From the NCBI RefSeq assembly GCF_047302465.1, contig NZ_CP178621.1:2604001-2668000 (forward strand): a stretch of DNA of 64,000 nucleotides, in the 5' to 3' direction. Positions 41,478 through 50,043 of the stretch are shown in pieces. This DNA comes from JACMRP01 sp047302465. Its GTDB lineage: Bacteria; Bdellovibrionota; Bdellovibrionia; Bdellovibrionales; Bdellovibrionaceae. The position numbers and the translations under genes were made by a program. The notes under the pieces are model-generated. The model was not told the origin of the DNA and searched no databases. It saw nothing but the letters and a program-made list of their open reading frames with translations. Positions within the stretch are counted from its first letter, which is position 1. Each line of letters opens with the position of its first letter.

Positions 41478-42071
41478 ATGGAACAAATCCTTCCCCTTCT
41501 TTTTCTGCCGTTTTTATTTTTCGCTTTTGCACTTATCACAAATCTCTACCGCGAACATCGTCAATACCGTTTTCAGTTAAAACCTAATTGCCTTCTGACT
41601 CGCAACCCGATTGTCTTTATCACTGGACCTCGTAGCATTTTCTATTTTCGAAAGTATTGGAATGCGTATCCAGAGGTTCTCGCAGAACATGGCTACAATG
41701 TTTTCACTCTACATCTTCCTTGGCGGGGCCCCGAGCGACTTCGTCGCATGACCGAATTCCTTCAAAACAAAGACCAGACCTCGACTAAGTATCATTTTAT
41801 TTGCGATGAGTTCACGGCTTCGGAACTTAAAGAAGTGTTCGACAGCTCTGCAAAAACCGCAAGCCTGACTGTTCTCAAAGAGGACTCTGCCGTTTCCTCC
41901 AAGGACCAACCTTCAAGTATTGCTTTGGCTTTCGCTTATAGGCTTCATACATGGGCTTGTCGCTCTTTAAAGCTCCCAACAGCTCACGATCTAGGCCTGC
42001 AGTTCCCTCACGCCAGCTCATGGCTTTTGCAGCGTATGCAAGAAAGAGGCGAACAGGACTTCTTATCTTAA
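41478..42071 (+). CDS. Alpha/beta-hydrolase-like N-terminal fragment or hypothetical protein
   Basis: 197 residues. An N-terminal hydrophobic helix (residues 4-22) precedes a stretch RNPIVFITGPRSIFYFRKY and LAEHGYNVFTLHLPWRGPERL, which resembles the first strands of an alpha/beta hydrolase or lipase. The usual GXSXG nucleophile elbow is absent, so either the protein lost the catalytic half or it has another fold. Ribosome site GGGG lies directly before the ATG. Likely cotranscribed with the upstream barrel gene. Confidence 0.55.
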   Translation: MEQILPLLFLPFLFFAFALITNLYREHRQYRFQLKPNCLLTRNPIVFITGPRSIFYFRKYWNAYPEVLAEHGYNVFTLHLPWRGPERLRRMTEFLQNKDQTSTKYHFICDEFTASELKEVFDSSAKTASLTVLKEDSAVSSKDQPSSIALAFAYRLHTWACRSLKLPTAHDLGLQFPHASSWLLQRMQERGEQDFLS

Positions 42072-42105
42072 ATGGCTCTTGAACTTGTCCTTGCCACTCT
42101 AGGTC

Positions 42106-42125
42106 AATAATGTTGCAATATTATT
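42106..42125. promoter_or_regulatory. Near-perfect 20-nt palindrome at the 42129 gene start
   Basis: AATAATGTTGCAATATTATT matches its own reverse complement at 18 of 20 positions. It ends 3 nt before the ATG and contains TATTAT (42119-42124), a possible -10 element. An operator over a core promoter or an anti-terminator stem are both possible. Confidence 0.45.
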
Positions 42126-42128
42126 CAT

Positions 42129-42719
42129 ATGAGAGACGTCAGTGAAGCTTCCGCCTTGGGCCCCCATATCAAGAACGTTGCAAAATCGATTCTGCAATTT
42201 TTAAAACACCCTATTCAAGAAATCGCGCGCCTTCCTGACTGGTCTTGGAAAACCCTTGTTTGGGTGCAAGTTTCGTGTGCCATGGCCTCTGGAGTTCTCG
42301 CAGGCCTTACCAAACCAGGCTTCTTTAGTATCCTTGCTGGCATCATCCTGACTCCGATTGTTTCGATGGTCATGGTGTCTGTGTTGACGGCCTTTTTGTA
42401 TTACTACTTCCAAGTTTTTGAAAAGAGATCCGCGTCTGCACGAAAGCTTTTCACCTTATCTGTTTTCGCCAGCATTCCTTTTTTCATTTTACAAATTGGT
42501 TCAAGTCTTTTACCGCCAATCACACTGATCGGCTTTGCCTTTGCAGCTATGTTGATGACAGTGGGACTCACTGAAAATTTTCAAATGGAAAAGCGCCGTG
42601 CGATTCGCTTGTGCGTGGTTTTATTCTCGATTGTCATGCTTGTTTGGGCCGCTAACAAAGTCAGTCTTTCTCGTTTAGACCGTGCGGCCCAACAACAGGC
42701 CATCCCTGCTAGCAACTAA
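42129..42719 (+). CDS. Yip1-like polytopic membrane protein
   Basis: 196 residues with about five hydrophobic helices (VWVQVSCAMASGVLAGL, SILAGIILTPIVSMVMVSV, LSVFASIPFFILQIGSSLL, LIGFAFAAMLMTVGL and RLCVVLFSIVMLVWAA). The pattern matches Yip1-type membrane proteins, whose bacterial functions are unknown. No ribosome site precedes the ATG; a TATTAT lies 5 nt upstream inside a palindrome, which suggests a leaderless transcript. Confidence 0.65.
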   Translation: MRDVSEASALGPHIKNVAKSILQFLKHPIQEIARLPDWSWKTLVWVQVSCAMASGVLAGLTKPGFFSILAGIILTPIVSMVMVSVLTAFLYYYFQVFEKRSASARKLFTLSVFASIPFFILQIGSSLLPPITLIGFAFAAMLMTVGLTENFQMEKRRAIRLCVVLFSIVMLVWAANKVSLSRLDRAAQQQAIPASN

Positions 42720-42856
42720 TTTGAGACGTTTTTCTTGTCCGCATTTCAACAAGTAAATAAGACCCTATAGTGTAAAAATAAATTGGCCTCGTATTTCCAT
42801 CCCATTGTGAAAATCTGCCTTTAGACTCGGCCACGTCCGCCGATCTATTATACAAG

Positions 42857-43147
42857 ATGGAAAGCTTCAACAGAGTGAAAAATCTTAGTATGTCTCTCGC
42901 CGCCCTAACTCTACTCAGTGGTTGTTCTATGGATGCGCAACTTCTCGATCTTCGAGAGGTCGGCAAGGTATTCAACAACTCGCAACTTGCAGGTTTTGTT
43001 TCAAGCTCCGCACAGAATGAAAAAACAGCGGCTGGTTACAAAATCCAAAGCTCTTCAGGCGATTACAGCAACAGAATCGAAGAAACCACCAGCGGTGGCT
43101 ATAAAGTCTACATTTCCGCACAAGGAAATATAATTTCTGACAATTAA
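42857..43147 (+). CDS. Small predicted lipoprotein
   Basis: 96 residues. Signal peptide residues 1-22 ends in the lipobox LLSGC. The mature part is small and rich in Ser, Gln and Asn, with repeated strands SGDYSNRIEETTSGGYKVYI. Unknown function. TATTAT (42846-42851) lies 5 nt before the ATG with no ribosome site, so it may be leaderless. An internal ATG at 42890 (MSLAAL) would still leave a functional signal. Confidence 0.7.
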   Translation: MESFNRVKNLSMSLAALTLLSGCSMDAQLLDLREVGKVFNNSQLAGFVSSSAQNEKTAAGYKIQSSSGDYSNRIEETTSGGYKVYISAQGNIISDN

Positions 43148-43181
43148 GAGAGATGTCCGTATCTTACAGATGTTTCATTAA

Positions 43182-44069
43182 CTATTGTGTGGCTCTATTT
43201 GCACCCGCTGGAGCGGCGCCAGTAGTGCCCGATGCGCTTCCGCCGCGGAAGAATGACTTCGAGTCATTGCAATATTCAATAGCCGTTTGCATTGTCTGCA
43301 AACCGTCCATGGAAGCTGCAAAACTTTCAACCGTTTTTCCAAGGCCGTCAGCGGATGAGGTGCTATTATTGATGTTTGTCGCTTTCAAGTCCGCATCTTT
43401 CGTAGCTTTATTGATGAGCTTTGTAAGTCGTTTCGTGTCGCCATCAGCAACATCTTCACGGCGACCACCTACTTGCGGCGACTCTTTGGCAAAAGCCTCT
43501 GCGATATTTTTATAGCCCAACAAAACGCCTTGGCAATAGTTCGAAACCTTCGCAGAGTCTGTCATACTCATGCTATTCATGCCCTTTGCAGAATTGTACG
43601 CCGCTAAAACGCGATCACAGGCTCTTCTCGTCGCAGTCGCGCACATTACTTTTTCTTCTTTGTCTTTTCTGCTGCCACCCGTGCAAGTCGTGATAGAACG
43701 TAGCTCGTCTCCAATCATAGTGGTCGTACGCGACCATACGGTTGTGATTGGCTTCCCATCCGTATCGACCGCTGGCTTCAATCTTACTTCAGAGATCGCA
43801 AGAACATTATCATTCTCTATCTCTTCTGTGACCCATTCCAAACGATGAGAAAACCCCACTTGGGATTCATAGGATGCTTTTGTTTTGGCTTCATTGGTAC
43901 CGACGGTATAATTGCCTACGGGATCGTTTTTAAACTTTCCGTTTTCAAATGGAAGTTCACCAAAAGAATATCTTTCAGCCAGCATCTTACGCTGTTCTCC
44001 GTCTGCTTGCGCAGAAAGCGAAGAAAGAAGACCAACAACTAATACCAGAGAAAATGAAAATTTAGGCAT
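43182..44069 (-). CDS. Predicted periplasmic protein of unknown function
   Basis: 295 residues from ATG at 44069, with AGGAG 9 nt upstream; a GTG at 44075 overlaps that site and is less likely. Signal peptide residues 1-20 (FSLVLVVGLLSSLSAQA). The mature protein is polar and helical with several cysteines in spaced pairs and a Gly/Ala-rich tail. I do not recognise the family. It is convergent with the lipoprotein gene, with 34 nt between. Confidence 0.75.
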   Translation of the reverse strand: MPKFSFSLVLVVGLLSSLSAQADGEQRKMLAERYSFGELPFENGKFKNDPVGNYTVGTNEAKTKASYESQVGFSHRLEWVTEEIENDNVLAISEVRLKPAVDTDGKPITTVWSRTTTMIGDELRSITTCTGGSRKDKEEKVMCATATRRACDRVLAAYNSAKGMNSMSMTDSAKVSNYCQGVLLGYKNIAEAFAKESPQVGGRREDVADGDTKRLTKLINKATKDADLKATNINNSTSSADGLGKTVESFAASMDGLQTMQTAIEYCNDSKSFFRGGSASGTTGAAPAGANRATQ

Positions 44070-44185
44070 GGGCACTCCTGATGCTGTTATTTTAACCCGC
44101 AGGGGTCAGAAATAACATGCTGGAGCGCCTGAGCTAGACTTTACGACGGAATCAAACTGTTCTGAAAATGAACAAGGAATTGTAC

Positions 44186-44635
44186 CTAGGCGCGGCCCGT
44201 AGAACCGAAACCACCGATTCCACGTTCTGTCATGGACAACTCATCCACCAATTCAAACTGCGCTTGAATCACGGGAGCAATTACTAATTGAGCTACGCGC
44301 TCTTGATCTTGGATCAAAACAGGATCTTGGCCCAAGTTGATCACGATGATTTTCACTTCACCACGGTAATCAGCATCGATCGTTCCCGGCGTGTTCAATA
44401 CAGTCACACCTTGTTTAGCCGCAAAACCGCTACGAGGACGAGCTTGGATTTCGAAGCCCATTGGCACTTCAAAGCTAAGGCCTGTCGGAATCATCGCTCT
44501 TTCGCCTGGCTTCAAAGTCATCGGTGACGTCAATTGTGCACGCACATCCACGCCACTCGCACCTGTAGATTGATATTGAGGAAGCTCGCCTTTGAAGTTG
44601 TCTAATTTTTTAATTTTTACTGTTAGTGATTTCAT
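44186..44635 (-). CDS. dut: dUTP diphosphatase
   Basis: 149 residues, a trimeric dUTPase cleaving dUTP to dUMP and pyrophosphate. Motifs GASGVDVRA, RPRSGFAAKQG, GTIDADYRGEV and the C-terminal RGIGGFGSTGRA are all present. It follows the M16 peptidase gene by 20 nt and ends the translation-region operon. Confidence 0.96.
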   Translation of the reverse strand: MKSLTVKIKKLDNFKGELPQYQSTGASGVDVRAQLTSPMTLKPGERAMIPTGLSFEVPMGFEIQARPRSGFAAKQGVTVLNTPGTIDADYRGEVKIIVINLGQDPVLIQDQERVAQLVIAPVIQAQFELVDELSMTERGIGGFGSTGRA

Positions 44636-44655
44636 GAATGTCCCCCAATAAGTTC

Positions 44656-45921
44656 TTAGAACTCAAAATCTTTCCACCATGAGTTTAGATCGTCGACTCC
44701 CGCACCCATAAGGACGCCGGAAATCTTATCCGTATCAAACTCGTTACGAACGAATTCGTTCACCGAAGCCCGAGTCACTTTTTGGATTTGTTGAATCACC
44801 GAATCTACAGATCGGTATTCGCCAAAAACCATCTCGTTGACGGCGATCGAAGTCATACGGTTTTCAATATCATCAGATCCCAGCAAAATGCTACCAATGA
44901 CTTGAGTCTTAAAAAGCTCCACGTCCGAAGCCGAAGCCCCGGTTTTTTTAAGCTTACGAAGCTCTTTCGAAATAATATCAGATACTTTGCGAACACTCTT
45001 TACGTCAGTGCCCGCGTAAATCATCATAGCGCCTGAATCCACAAAGGTGTTCAGCATGCTATGAATTGAATAAACCAGGCCCTTCTTCTCGCGCACGCTC
45101 TGATAAAGCTTTGAGGTCATGCCTCCGCCCAACAAAGTATTCACGATATAAGATTCAAAACGTTGGTCATCGCGGAAACTCGCCGTTGGCAGACCAACCA
45201 GCATATGAGTTTGCTCAGAAGATTTTTCGAGAACTGCACGAGCCTTTTTCCAACGTGGTTTTTCACGTTTCGCAGAAAACTTGGCTTTTTTCTTTTTCGC
45301 GAGCTTCTCTTCGACTTTAGAAACAAAGATCTTATGATCTAAGCTTCCAGCCGCCGTGACGATGATGTTTTTACCCGTGTAACGAGACTTGTAATAATCC
45401 ATCACTTTTTTCTGTGACATACTCGCCACAGATTTGACCGTGCCCAGAATTGGCGTTGATACCGGATTCCCAGCATACGCTTTTTCAAACAGCACGTCAT
45501 AGATCAACTCTTCCGGAGTATCATCCGTCATTGCGATCTCTTGTAGAATCACGCCTTTTTCCAAACGGAAATCATTGGCAGTGATCTCCATGTTGCTGAC
45601 CAAATCACAAAGTACATCAAGAGCCTTCTCCCAATGATCCTTCAAAACCAAAGCGTGATAACAAGTGTATTCACGAGTGGTGTACGCGTTGAGGTCTCCC
45701 CCAAGAGCTTCCAAAGATTTTGCAATTTGATAAGCAGAGCGGGTTTTAGTGCCCTTAAAAACCATGTGCTCCAGAAGATGAGAGATTCCTCCCTCATCCG
45801 CGGATTCATCACGAGTTCCCGTTAACACCCAAATCCCGATAGATACAGCACGAGAGTTCGGGTGCTGTTCACTCAGCACCCGAATCCCATTGTCTAATGT
45901 CGATTTATGAAAAGGAATCAC
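44656..45921 (-). CDS. M16-family zinc peptidase (pitrilysin-like)
   Basis: 421 residues. The inverted zinc motif HLLEH at residues 48-52 and the downstream glutamate segment (VILQEIAMTDDTPEE) are intact. The second half is the usual inactive-like repeat (YIVNTLLGGGMTSKLYQSVR). This is the single-chain bacterial M16B type commonly next to pnp. No signal peptide, so cytoplasmic. It starts 9 nt after pnp ends. Confidence 0.95.
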   Translation of the reverse strand: MIPFHKSTLDNGIRVLSEQHPNSRAVSIGIWVLTGTRDESADEGGISHLLEHMVFKGTKTRSAYQIAKSLEALGGDLNAYTTREYTCYHALVLKDHWEKALDVLCDLVSNMEITANDFRLEKGVILQEIAMTDDTPEELIYDVLFEKAYAGNPVSTPILGTVKSVASMSQKKVMDYYKSRYTGKNIIVTAAGSLDHKIFVSKVEEKLAKKKKAKFSAKREKPRWKKARAVLEKSSEQTHMLVGLPTASFRDDQRFESYIVNTLLGGGMTSKLYQSVREKKGLVYSIHSMLNTFVDSGAMMIYAGTDVKSVRKVSDIISKELRKLKKTGASASDVELFKTQVIGSILLGSDDIENRMTSIAVNEMVFGEYRSVDSVIQQIQKVTRASVNEFVRNEFDTDKISGVLMGAGVDDLNSWWKDFEF

Positions 45922-45930
45922 AGCGCGCGA

Positions 45931-48024
45931 CTAGTTCAACAAAGCTTTACGAGAAAGCTTGATACGACCTGCGCGGTCAACTTCAAGAACCTTCACGTCA
46001 ATCATATCGCCCTCTTTAAGAACGTCAGTAACGCTACGGATTCTTTCGTTTGCGATCTCAGAGATGTGCAACAAACCTTGCGTGTTCGGAAGAATTTCAA
46101 CGAAAGCTCCGAATTCAGCAATTTTCACAACACGGCCTTTGTATGCCTTACCAACTTCAGCCTCAGCACAGATGTCATTGATCATCTTGATAGCTGCTTT
46201 AGTTGCTTCAGGATCAGCAGACGCGATGTTGATTGTACCATCGTCTTGGATCTCGATCTTAACACCAGTTGCTTCAGTGATTCCACGAATCACTTTACCG
46301 CCGGCACCGATCACTTCACGGATCTTGTCTGGCTTAATTTTGATTGTCTCGATACGCGGAGCGAACTCAGAGATCGAACCACGAGCAGCCTTAATCACTT
46401 TTTCCATTTCGTTCAAGATGTGAACGCGACCGTCTTTAGCTTGCGCCAAAGCTTGTTCCATTACTGCGAATGAAACAGAGTCAATTTTGATATCCATTTG
46501 AAGAGCCGTGATACCAGTTGCAGTACCCGCTACTTTGAAGTCCATATCGCCCAAGTGATCTTCATCACCCAAGATGTCTGTCAAGACAGCGACGCGATCG
46601 CCTTCTTTGATCAAGCCCATTGCGATACCCGCAACGTTGCCTTTTGTTTGAACGCCGGCATCCAACAACGCCATTGTACCCGCACAAACAGATCCCATAG
46701 AGCTAGAACCGTTAGATTCCAAAACCTCTGCTACGATACGAATTGTGTATGGGAATTTTGCATGATCAGGAATGATTGATTTCAATGCACGCTCAGCCAA
46801 GTTTCCATGACCGATTTCGCGACGACCTTGACCACCGAAACGACCTACTTCACCTACAGAGTATGGAGGGAAGTTGTAGTGAAGCATGAAACGACGAGTT
46901 TGGTCGCCCAACAGAGCATCTACCATTTGTTCGTCATCAGCAGTTCCCAAAGTCACAGTCCCCAAGCACTGAGTCTCACCACGAGTGAAAAGACCAGAAC
47001 CGTGAGCACGTGGCAACAACGCCACTTCGCAACCGATTGGACGAACTGTTTTCACATCACGGCCGTCGATACGAACCGCTTTGTCCAAGATCATGCTACG
47101 AGCTGCTTTGTACTTCAAATCTTCAACGATAGAAGCCAATTCTTTCGCACGCGCATTCAAAAGCTCTTTATCAGTGATTCCACTGAGCAATGCTTCTTTC
47201 GCTTCCGCATGAGCCGCATCACCTGCCGCATAACGATCTTGTTTTACTTTGATTGTTAATGCTTTAGCGATTGGTTCTTTCAACATCTCTTCTGCTTTTG
47301 AACGGAACTCAGGATCGATCTCTGGAGGAGTGAAACTGCGTTTTGATTTAGAACCCGTTTTTTCACGAAGTTCATCTTGCGCGTTCAATAGAGGCAACAT
47401 GGATTGGTGACCGAATTTCAAAGCAGCCAAAACATCTGCTTCAGAAATAAACTTAGTCTCACCTTCTACCATCAATAGACCATTGCGAGTTCCCGCAACG
47501 ATGATGTCCATGTCGGACTTTTCCATTTGTTGCGGAGTTGGATTCGCTACGAATTCACCGTCAACGCGACCAACTTGGATCGCAGCTGTAGGACCGCTGA
47601 ATGGAATTTCAGAAACGTGTAAAGCCGCAGATGCACCAAGGCTTGCCAAGATTTCTAGAGGGAAAGCGCCGTCAGCAGAAAGAACCGTCGCCACTACCTG
47701 AGTTTCATTTCTGTAACCTTCAGGGAAAAGAGGACGAATAGGACGGTCAATCAAACGTGCTGTCAATACAGCGTCTGTCGTTGGTTTACCTTCACGTTTA
47801 AAATAGCCACCTGGAATTTTACCAGTAGCGTAGAATTTTTCGATGTATTCAACAGTCAGTGGGAAGAAGTCGAGTGTCGATGCCTTCTTGCTAGATACTG
47901 CTGTCACAAGCACCATATTGTTACCGCATGTAACAAGAGTGGATCCATCAGCTTGTTTCGCCAAACGGCCTGTTTCGATGGTAATCTGTTTTCCGCCCAC
48001 CGAAGTAGTAACAGTCGTTTTCAT
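45931..48024 (-). CDS. pnp: Polynucleotide phosphorylase
   Basis: 697 residues. Two RNase PH-like domains flank a helical part; the catalytic second domain holds TRGETQCLGTVTLGT and the LPRAHGSGLFTRGETQ-type RNA site, followed by KH (RIETIKIKPDKIREVIGAGG) and S1 domains (GKAYKGRVVKIAEFGAFVEI) at the C-terminus. Length is slightly below some homologs, mostly in the linker. PNPase degrades RNA 3'-5' with phosphate. Structured repeats lie in its leader, downstream of the rpsO terminator. Confidence 0.97.
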   Translation of the reverse strand: MKTTVTTSVGGKQITIETGRLAKQADGSTLVTCGNNMVLVTAVSSKKASTLDFFPLTVEYIEKFYATGKIPGGYFKREGKPTTDAVLTARLIDRPIRPLFPEGYRNETQVVATVLSADGAFPLEILASLGASAALHVSEIPFSGPTAAIQVGRVDGEFVANPTPQQMEKSDMDIIVAGTRNGLLMVEGETKFISEADVLAALKFGHQSMLPLLNAQDELREKTGSKSKRSFTPPEIDPEFRSKAEEMLKEPIAKALTIKVKQDRYAAGDAAHAEAKEALLSGITDKELLNARAKELASIVEDLKYKAARSMILDKAVRIDGRDVKTVRPIGCEVALLPRAHGSGLFTRGETQCLGTVTLGTADDEQMVDALLGDQTRRFMLHYNFPPYSVGEVGRFGGQGRREIGHGNLAERALKSIIPDHAKFPYTIRIVAEVLESNGSSSMGSVCAGTMALLDAGVQTKGNVAGIAMGLIKEGDRVAVLTDILGDEDHLGDMDFKVAGTATGITALQMDIKIDSVSFAVMEQALAQAKDGRVHILNEMEKVIKAARGSISEFAPRIETIKIKPDKIREVIGAGGKVIRGITEATGVKIEIQDDGTINIASADPEATKAAIKMINDICAEAEVGKAYKGRVVKIAEFGAFVEILPNTQGLLHISEIANERIRSVTDVLKEGDMIDVKVLEVDRAGRIKLSRKALLN

Positions 48025-48127
48025 TGATTCTCCTTATAGTAGTATCCCGCTTTTTTCTTTTTTGCGGGATGGGCCTTGGTGGCCATTTATTTTTTAAAAC
48101 TAACGTATTTTGACTTCTATTTTGGGT

Positions 48128-48270
48128 GAAGTCCAGCTTCGGGTCTTGCGACCCTCCGCGTGGGCTTCGCCTCCCTGCGGGTCTCGGCATCCGCCGAAGT
48201 CCACCTTCGGGTCTTGCGACCGTGGGCTTCGCCGCCCTGCGGGTCGCGTGCGAGGAAGTCCAGGCTCGCC
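48128..48270 (-). repeat. Two and a half GC-rich repeat units in the pnp leader
   Basis: Units start at GAAGTCCA (48128, 48196, 48255). The first two share GAAGTCCA(G/C)CTTCGGGTCTT followed by GCGACC and TGGGCTTCGCC(T/G)CCCTG. The second contains a hairpin GCGACC...GGGTCGC enclosing GGGC...GCCC. The third is a truncated copy. They lie in the pnp leader after the rpsO terminator. Confidence 0.75.
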
Positions 48271-48276
48271 GCCCCC

Positions 48277-48311
48277 AAAAAGCAAGAAAGGCCCGGGGTT
48301 CCCGAGCCTTT
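48277..48311 (-). terminator. Intrinsic terminator after rpsO
   Basis: AAAGGCCCGGG and CCCGAGCCTTT (48287-48311) pair on the minus strand with one G-T wobble (a C-A mismatch on the plus strand), followed by CTTGCTTTTT. It is oriented for rpsO and must be partly bypassed if pnp is transcribed from the same operon. Confidence 0.85.
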
Positions 48312-48317
48312 TTCCGA

Positions 48318-48587
48318 TTACTTACGGATATCTAGTTGTTTCAACACCGATTCGTACTTTTTAGTGTCAGTACGGCGAAGGTAATCAAGAAGCTTTCTTC
48401 TTTGGTTTACCGCAGTCACCAAACCGCGACGGCCGTGGTGGTCTTTTTTGTGAGTTGAGAAGTGACCAGTCAATTCGTTGATTTTTGCTGTCAAAAGAGC
48501 GATCTGAACTTCAGAAGAACCTGTGTCCAAGTCTCCGCGTTGGAATTTTTTAACGATTTGCCCTTTTACTGTTTTTGCGACTGCCAT
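48318..48587 (-). CDS. rpsO: 30S ribosomal protein S15
   Basis: 89 residues from the ATG at 48587 with AAAGGAG ten bases upstream; an extended frame to 48614 lacks support. KFQRGDLDTGSSEVQIALLT, KKDHHGRRGLVTAVNQRRKLLDYL and DTKKYESVLKQL are the S15 core. It binds 16S rRNA and in E. coli represses its own translation. It sits between truB and pnp with a terminator on its pnp side. Confidence 0.97.
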   Translation of the reverse strand: MAVAKTVKGQIVKKFQRGDLDTGSSEVQIALLTAKINELTGHFSTHKKDHHGRRGLVTAVNQRRKLLDYLRRTDTKKYESVLKQLDIRK

Positions 48588-48723
48588 TAAAGTCTCCTTT
48601 GTGTTGAAAGCCAAAGCCTTCAGGTTTTTATTACCGGCGTATGAGCGTCATGGCTGTCGCTCGGCCAGTTTTGAGATGTCTTTTAAAAGACGGACTCGGT
48701 TCTCCCATGTTTGGAACCGAGGG

Positions 48724-49635
48724 TCAATACTTTATCACTCTTTTTATGACAAAACCCCGGTCTTTTTCGATACCTACGATGGCTAAGAGCTTGCCAGAGG
48801 TCAGAGACAAAACCTGAATGATTTCGTCCTTTTGAGGGTCAAACATTGTAATCAAGAAGGATCTCAGCTCGTGGCTAATCTGACCGTTACTTAAAAGGGT
48901 CTGATCATGGCCACGAATACGCACCTTTTTTGCACTGCCCAAGGCCTCTTCCATCGGAATCATCGCTGGGATTTCCCGCCCCTGCTTCAAGCCCTCTTCC
49001 AAATCCTCCAAGAGAACGGATTGCTCTAAAGCATAAGGATCCGACCATGTACGGGTCAAAGCGCTCATGGTGGCGCCACAACCTAGCTTTGCGCCCAAAA
49101 GCTCGATCCAAGAGCGAACATAGCTGCCCTTAGAACACTTAAACTTAAATTCAGCCTCGGTACCGTCAAAACCCAAGAACTCGACATCCCAGAATTTCAT
49201 GATCTTATGGGGAACTTCGACTTCTTGTTCTTTGCGAGCATAGTCATAAAGCTTTTGCCCATTGATTTTAATGGCCGAGTAAATTGGCACCTTCAGGTTC
49301 ATCTCGCCTTGAAGGCTCAAACCGATTTTTTCAACTTCGTCTTTGCTGACATTGACGGGGCTGGTTTTCAAAACTTGGCCTGTGATATCCAAGGTGTCGG
49401 TTTCAACACCCAGCTTAGCTTTCAGGTGATATGCTTTATCGCCCTCTAAGATATACTGACTGAGTTTGGTCGCCTCATTGACAAGACCGACCATTAAACC
49501 TTCGGCCATAGGATCCAAAGTTCCAGCATGTCCAACAGACTTGGTGCCAAGAATACGACGCAAACGCGCCACCACATCATGGCTGGTCACCCCAGGAGGT
49601 TTTCTTACCAATACAAGGCCGTTAAATGGAGTCAT
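48724..49635 (-). CDS. truB: tRNA pseudouridine(55) synthase
   Basis: 303 residues, making pseudouridine 55 in the tRNA T-arm. VGHAGTLDPMAEGLMV holds the catalytic aspartate and DKAYHLKAKLGVETDTLD is the second family motif. A C-terminal PUA-like part follows. The stop-to-rpsO gap is 136 nt. It starts 1 nt after the rbfA stop and is part of the translation operon. Confidence 0.95.
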   Translation of the reverse strand: MTPFNGLVLVRKPPGVTSHDVVARLRRILGTKSVGHAGTLDPMAEGLMVGLVNEATKLSQYILEGDKAYHLKAKLGVETDTLDITGQVLKTSPVNVSKDEVEKIGLSLQGEMNLKVPIYSAIKINGQKLYDYARKEQEVEVPHKIMKFWDVEFLGFDGTEAEFKFKCSKGSYVRSWIELLGAKLGCGATMSALTRTWSDPYALEQSVLLEDLEEGLKQGREIPAMIPMEEALGSAKKVRIRGHDQTLLSNGQISHELRSFLITMFDPQKDEIIQVLSLTSGKLLAIVGIEKDRGFVIKRVIKY

Positions 49636-50043
49636 TTACTCTTCTTCGTTAGAGTCATCGGACGCATCAGAAGCGCCACGACCTTTTCGCTCAGTCTCAA
49701 GATCCGCTAGAATTCTTTCAACTTTCAAGATTTGCTCGGTGTTGGAGTCAGCAAAGAACTGCAATTTTGGGCAATAGCGCATTTTCAGTTCTTTACCGAT
49801 GTAATTTTGAATTTCAAAAGCACGCTCCTGAAGAAGATCCACGGTTTCATCTAAACTCGAGGCCTCTCCAAGAACACTGATATAAACCTTTGCCATGCGC
49901 AGGTCCGCGGGCATTTGCACGCGGGCCACTGTCACTAAACCTGGCAAAGGCGATCTAAAGCCCGAAATCAAAAATTGAGCAATGGTCTGCTGAACCTCAC
50001 GTTCGACTCGAGCTACTCTGCGGCCATCACTCTCTTTTTTCAT
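49636..50043 (-). CDS. rbfA: Ribosome-binding factor A
   Basis: 135 residues with the KH-like core VARVEREVQQTIAQFLISGF and VTVARVQMPADLRMAKVYIS. Helps mature 16S rRNA near the 5' end, needed in cold adaptation. The C-terminus is acidic (ASDDSNEEE). It shares bases with the infB stop and truB start and lies in standard order. Confidence 0.93.
   Translation of the reverse strand: MKKESDGRRVARVEREVQQTIAQFLISGFRSPLPGLVTVARVQMPADLRMAKVYISVLGEASSLDETVDLLQERAFEIQNYIGKELKMRYCPKLQFFADSNTEQILKVERILADLETERKGRGASDASDDSNEEE

Noticed and set aside
48128..48270. Possible CRISPR array
   Set aside because: Only two and a half units, spacing is not constant, and the spacers are not unique sequences of equal length.
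48100..48285. Minus-strand small frames across the pnp-leader repeats
   Set aside because: Coding is a by-product of GC-rich repeats; translation is Arg/Pro/Gly-rich and lacks a start signal.
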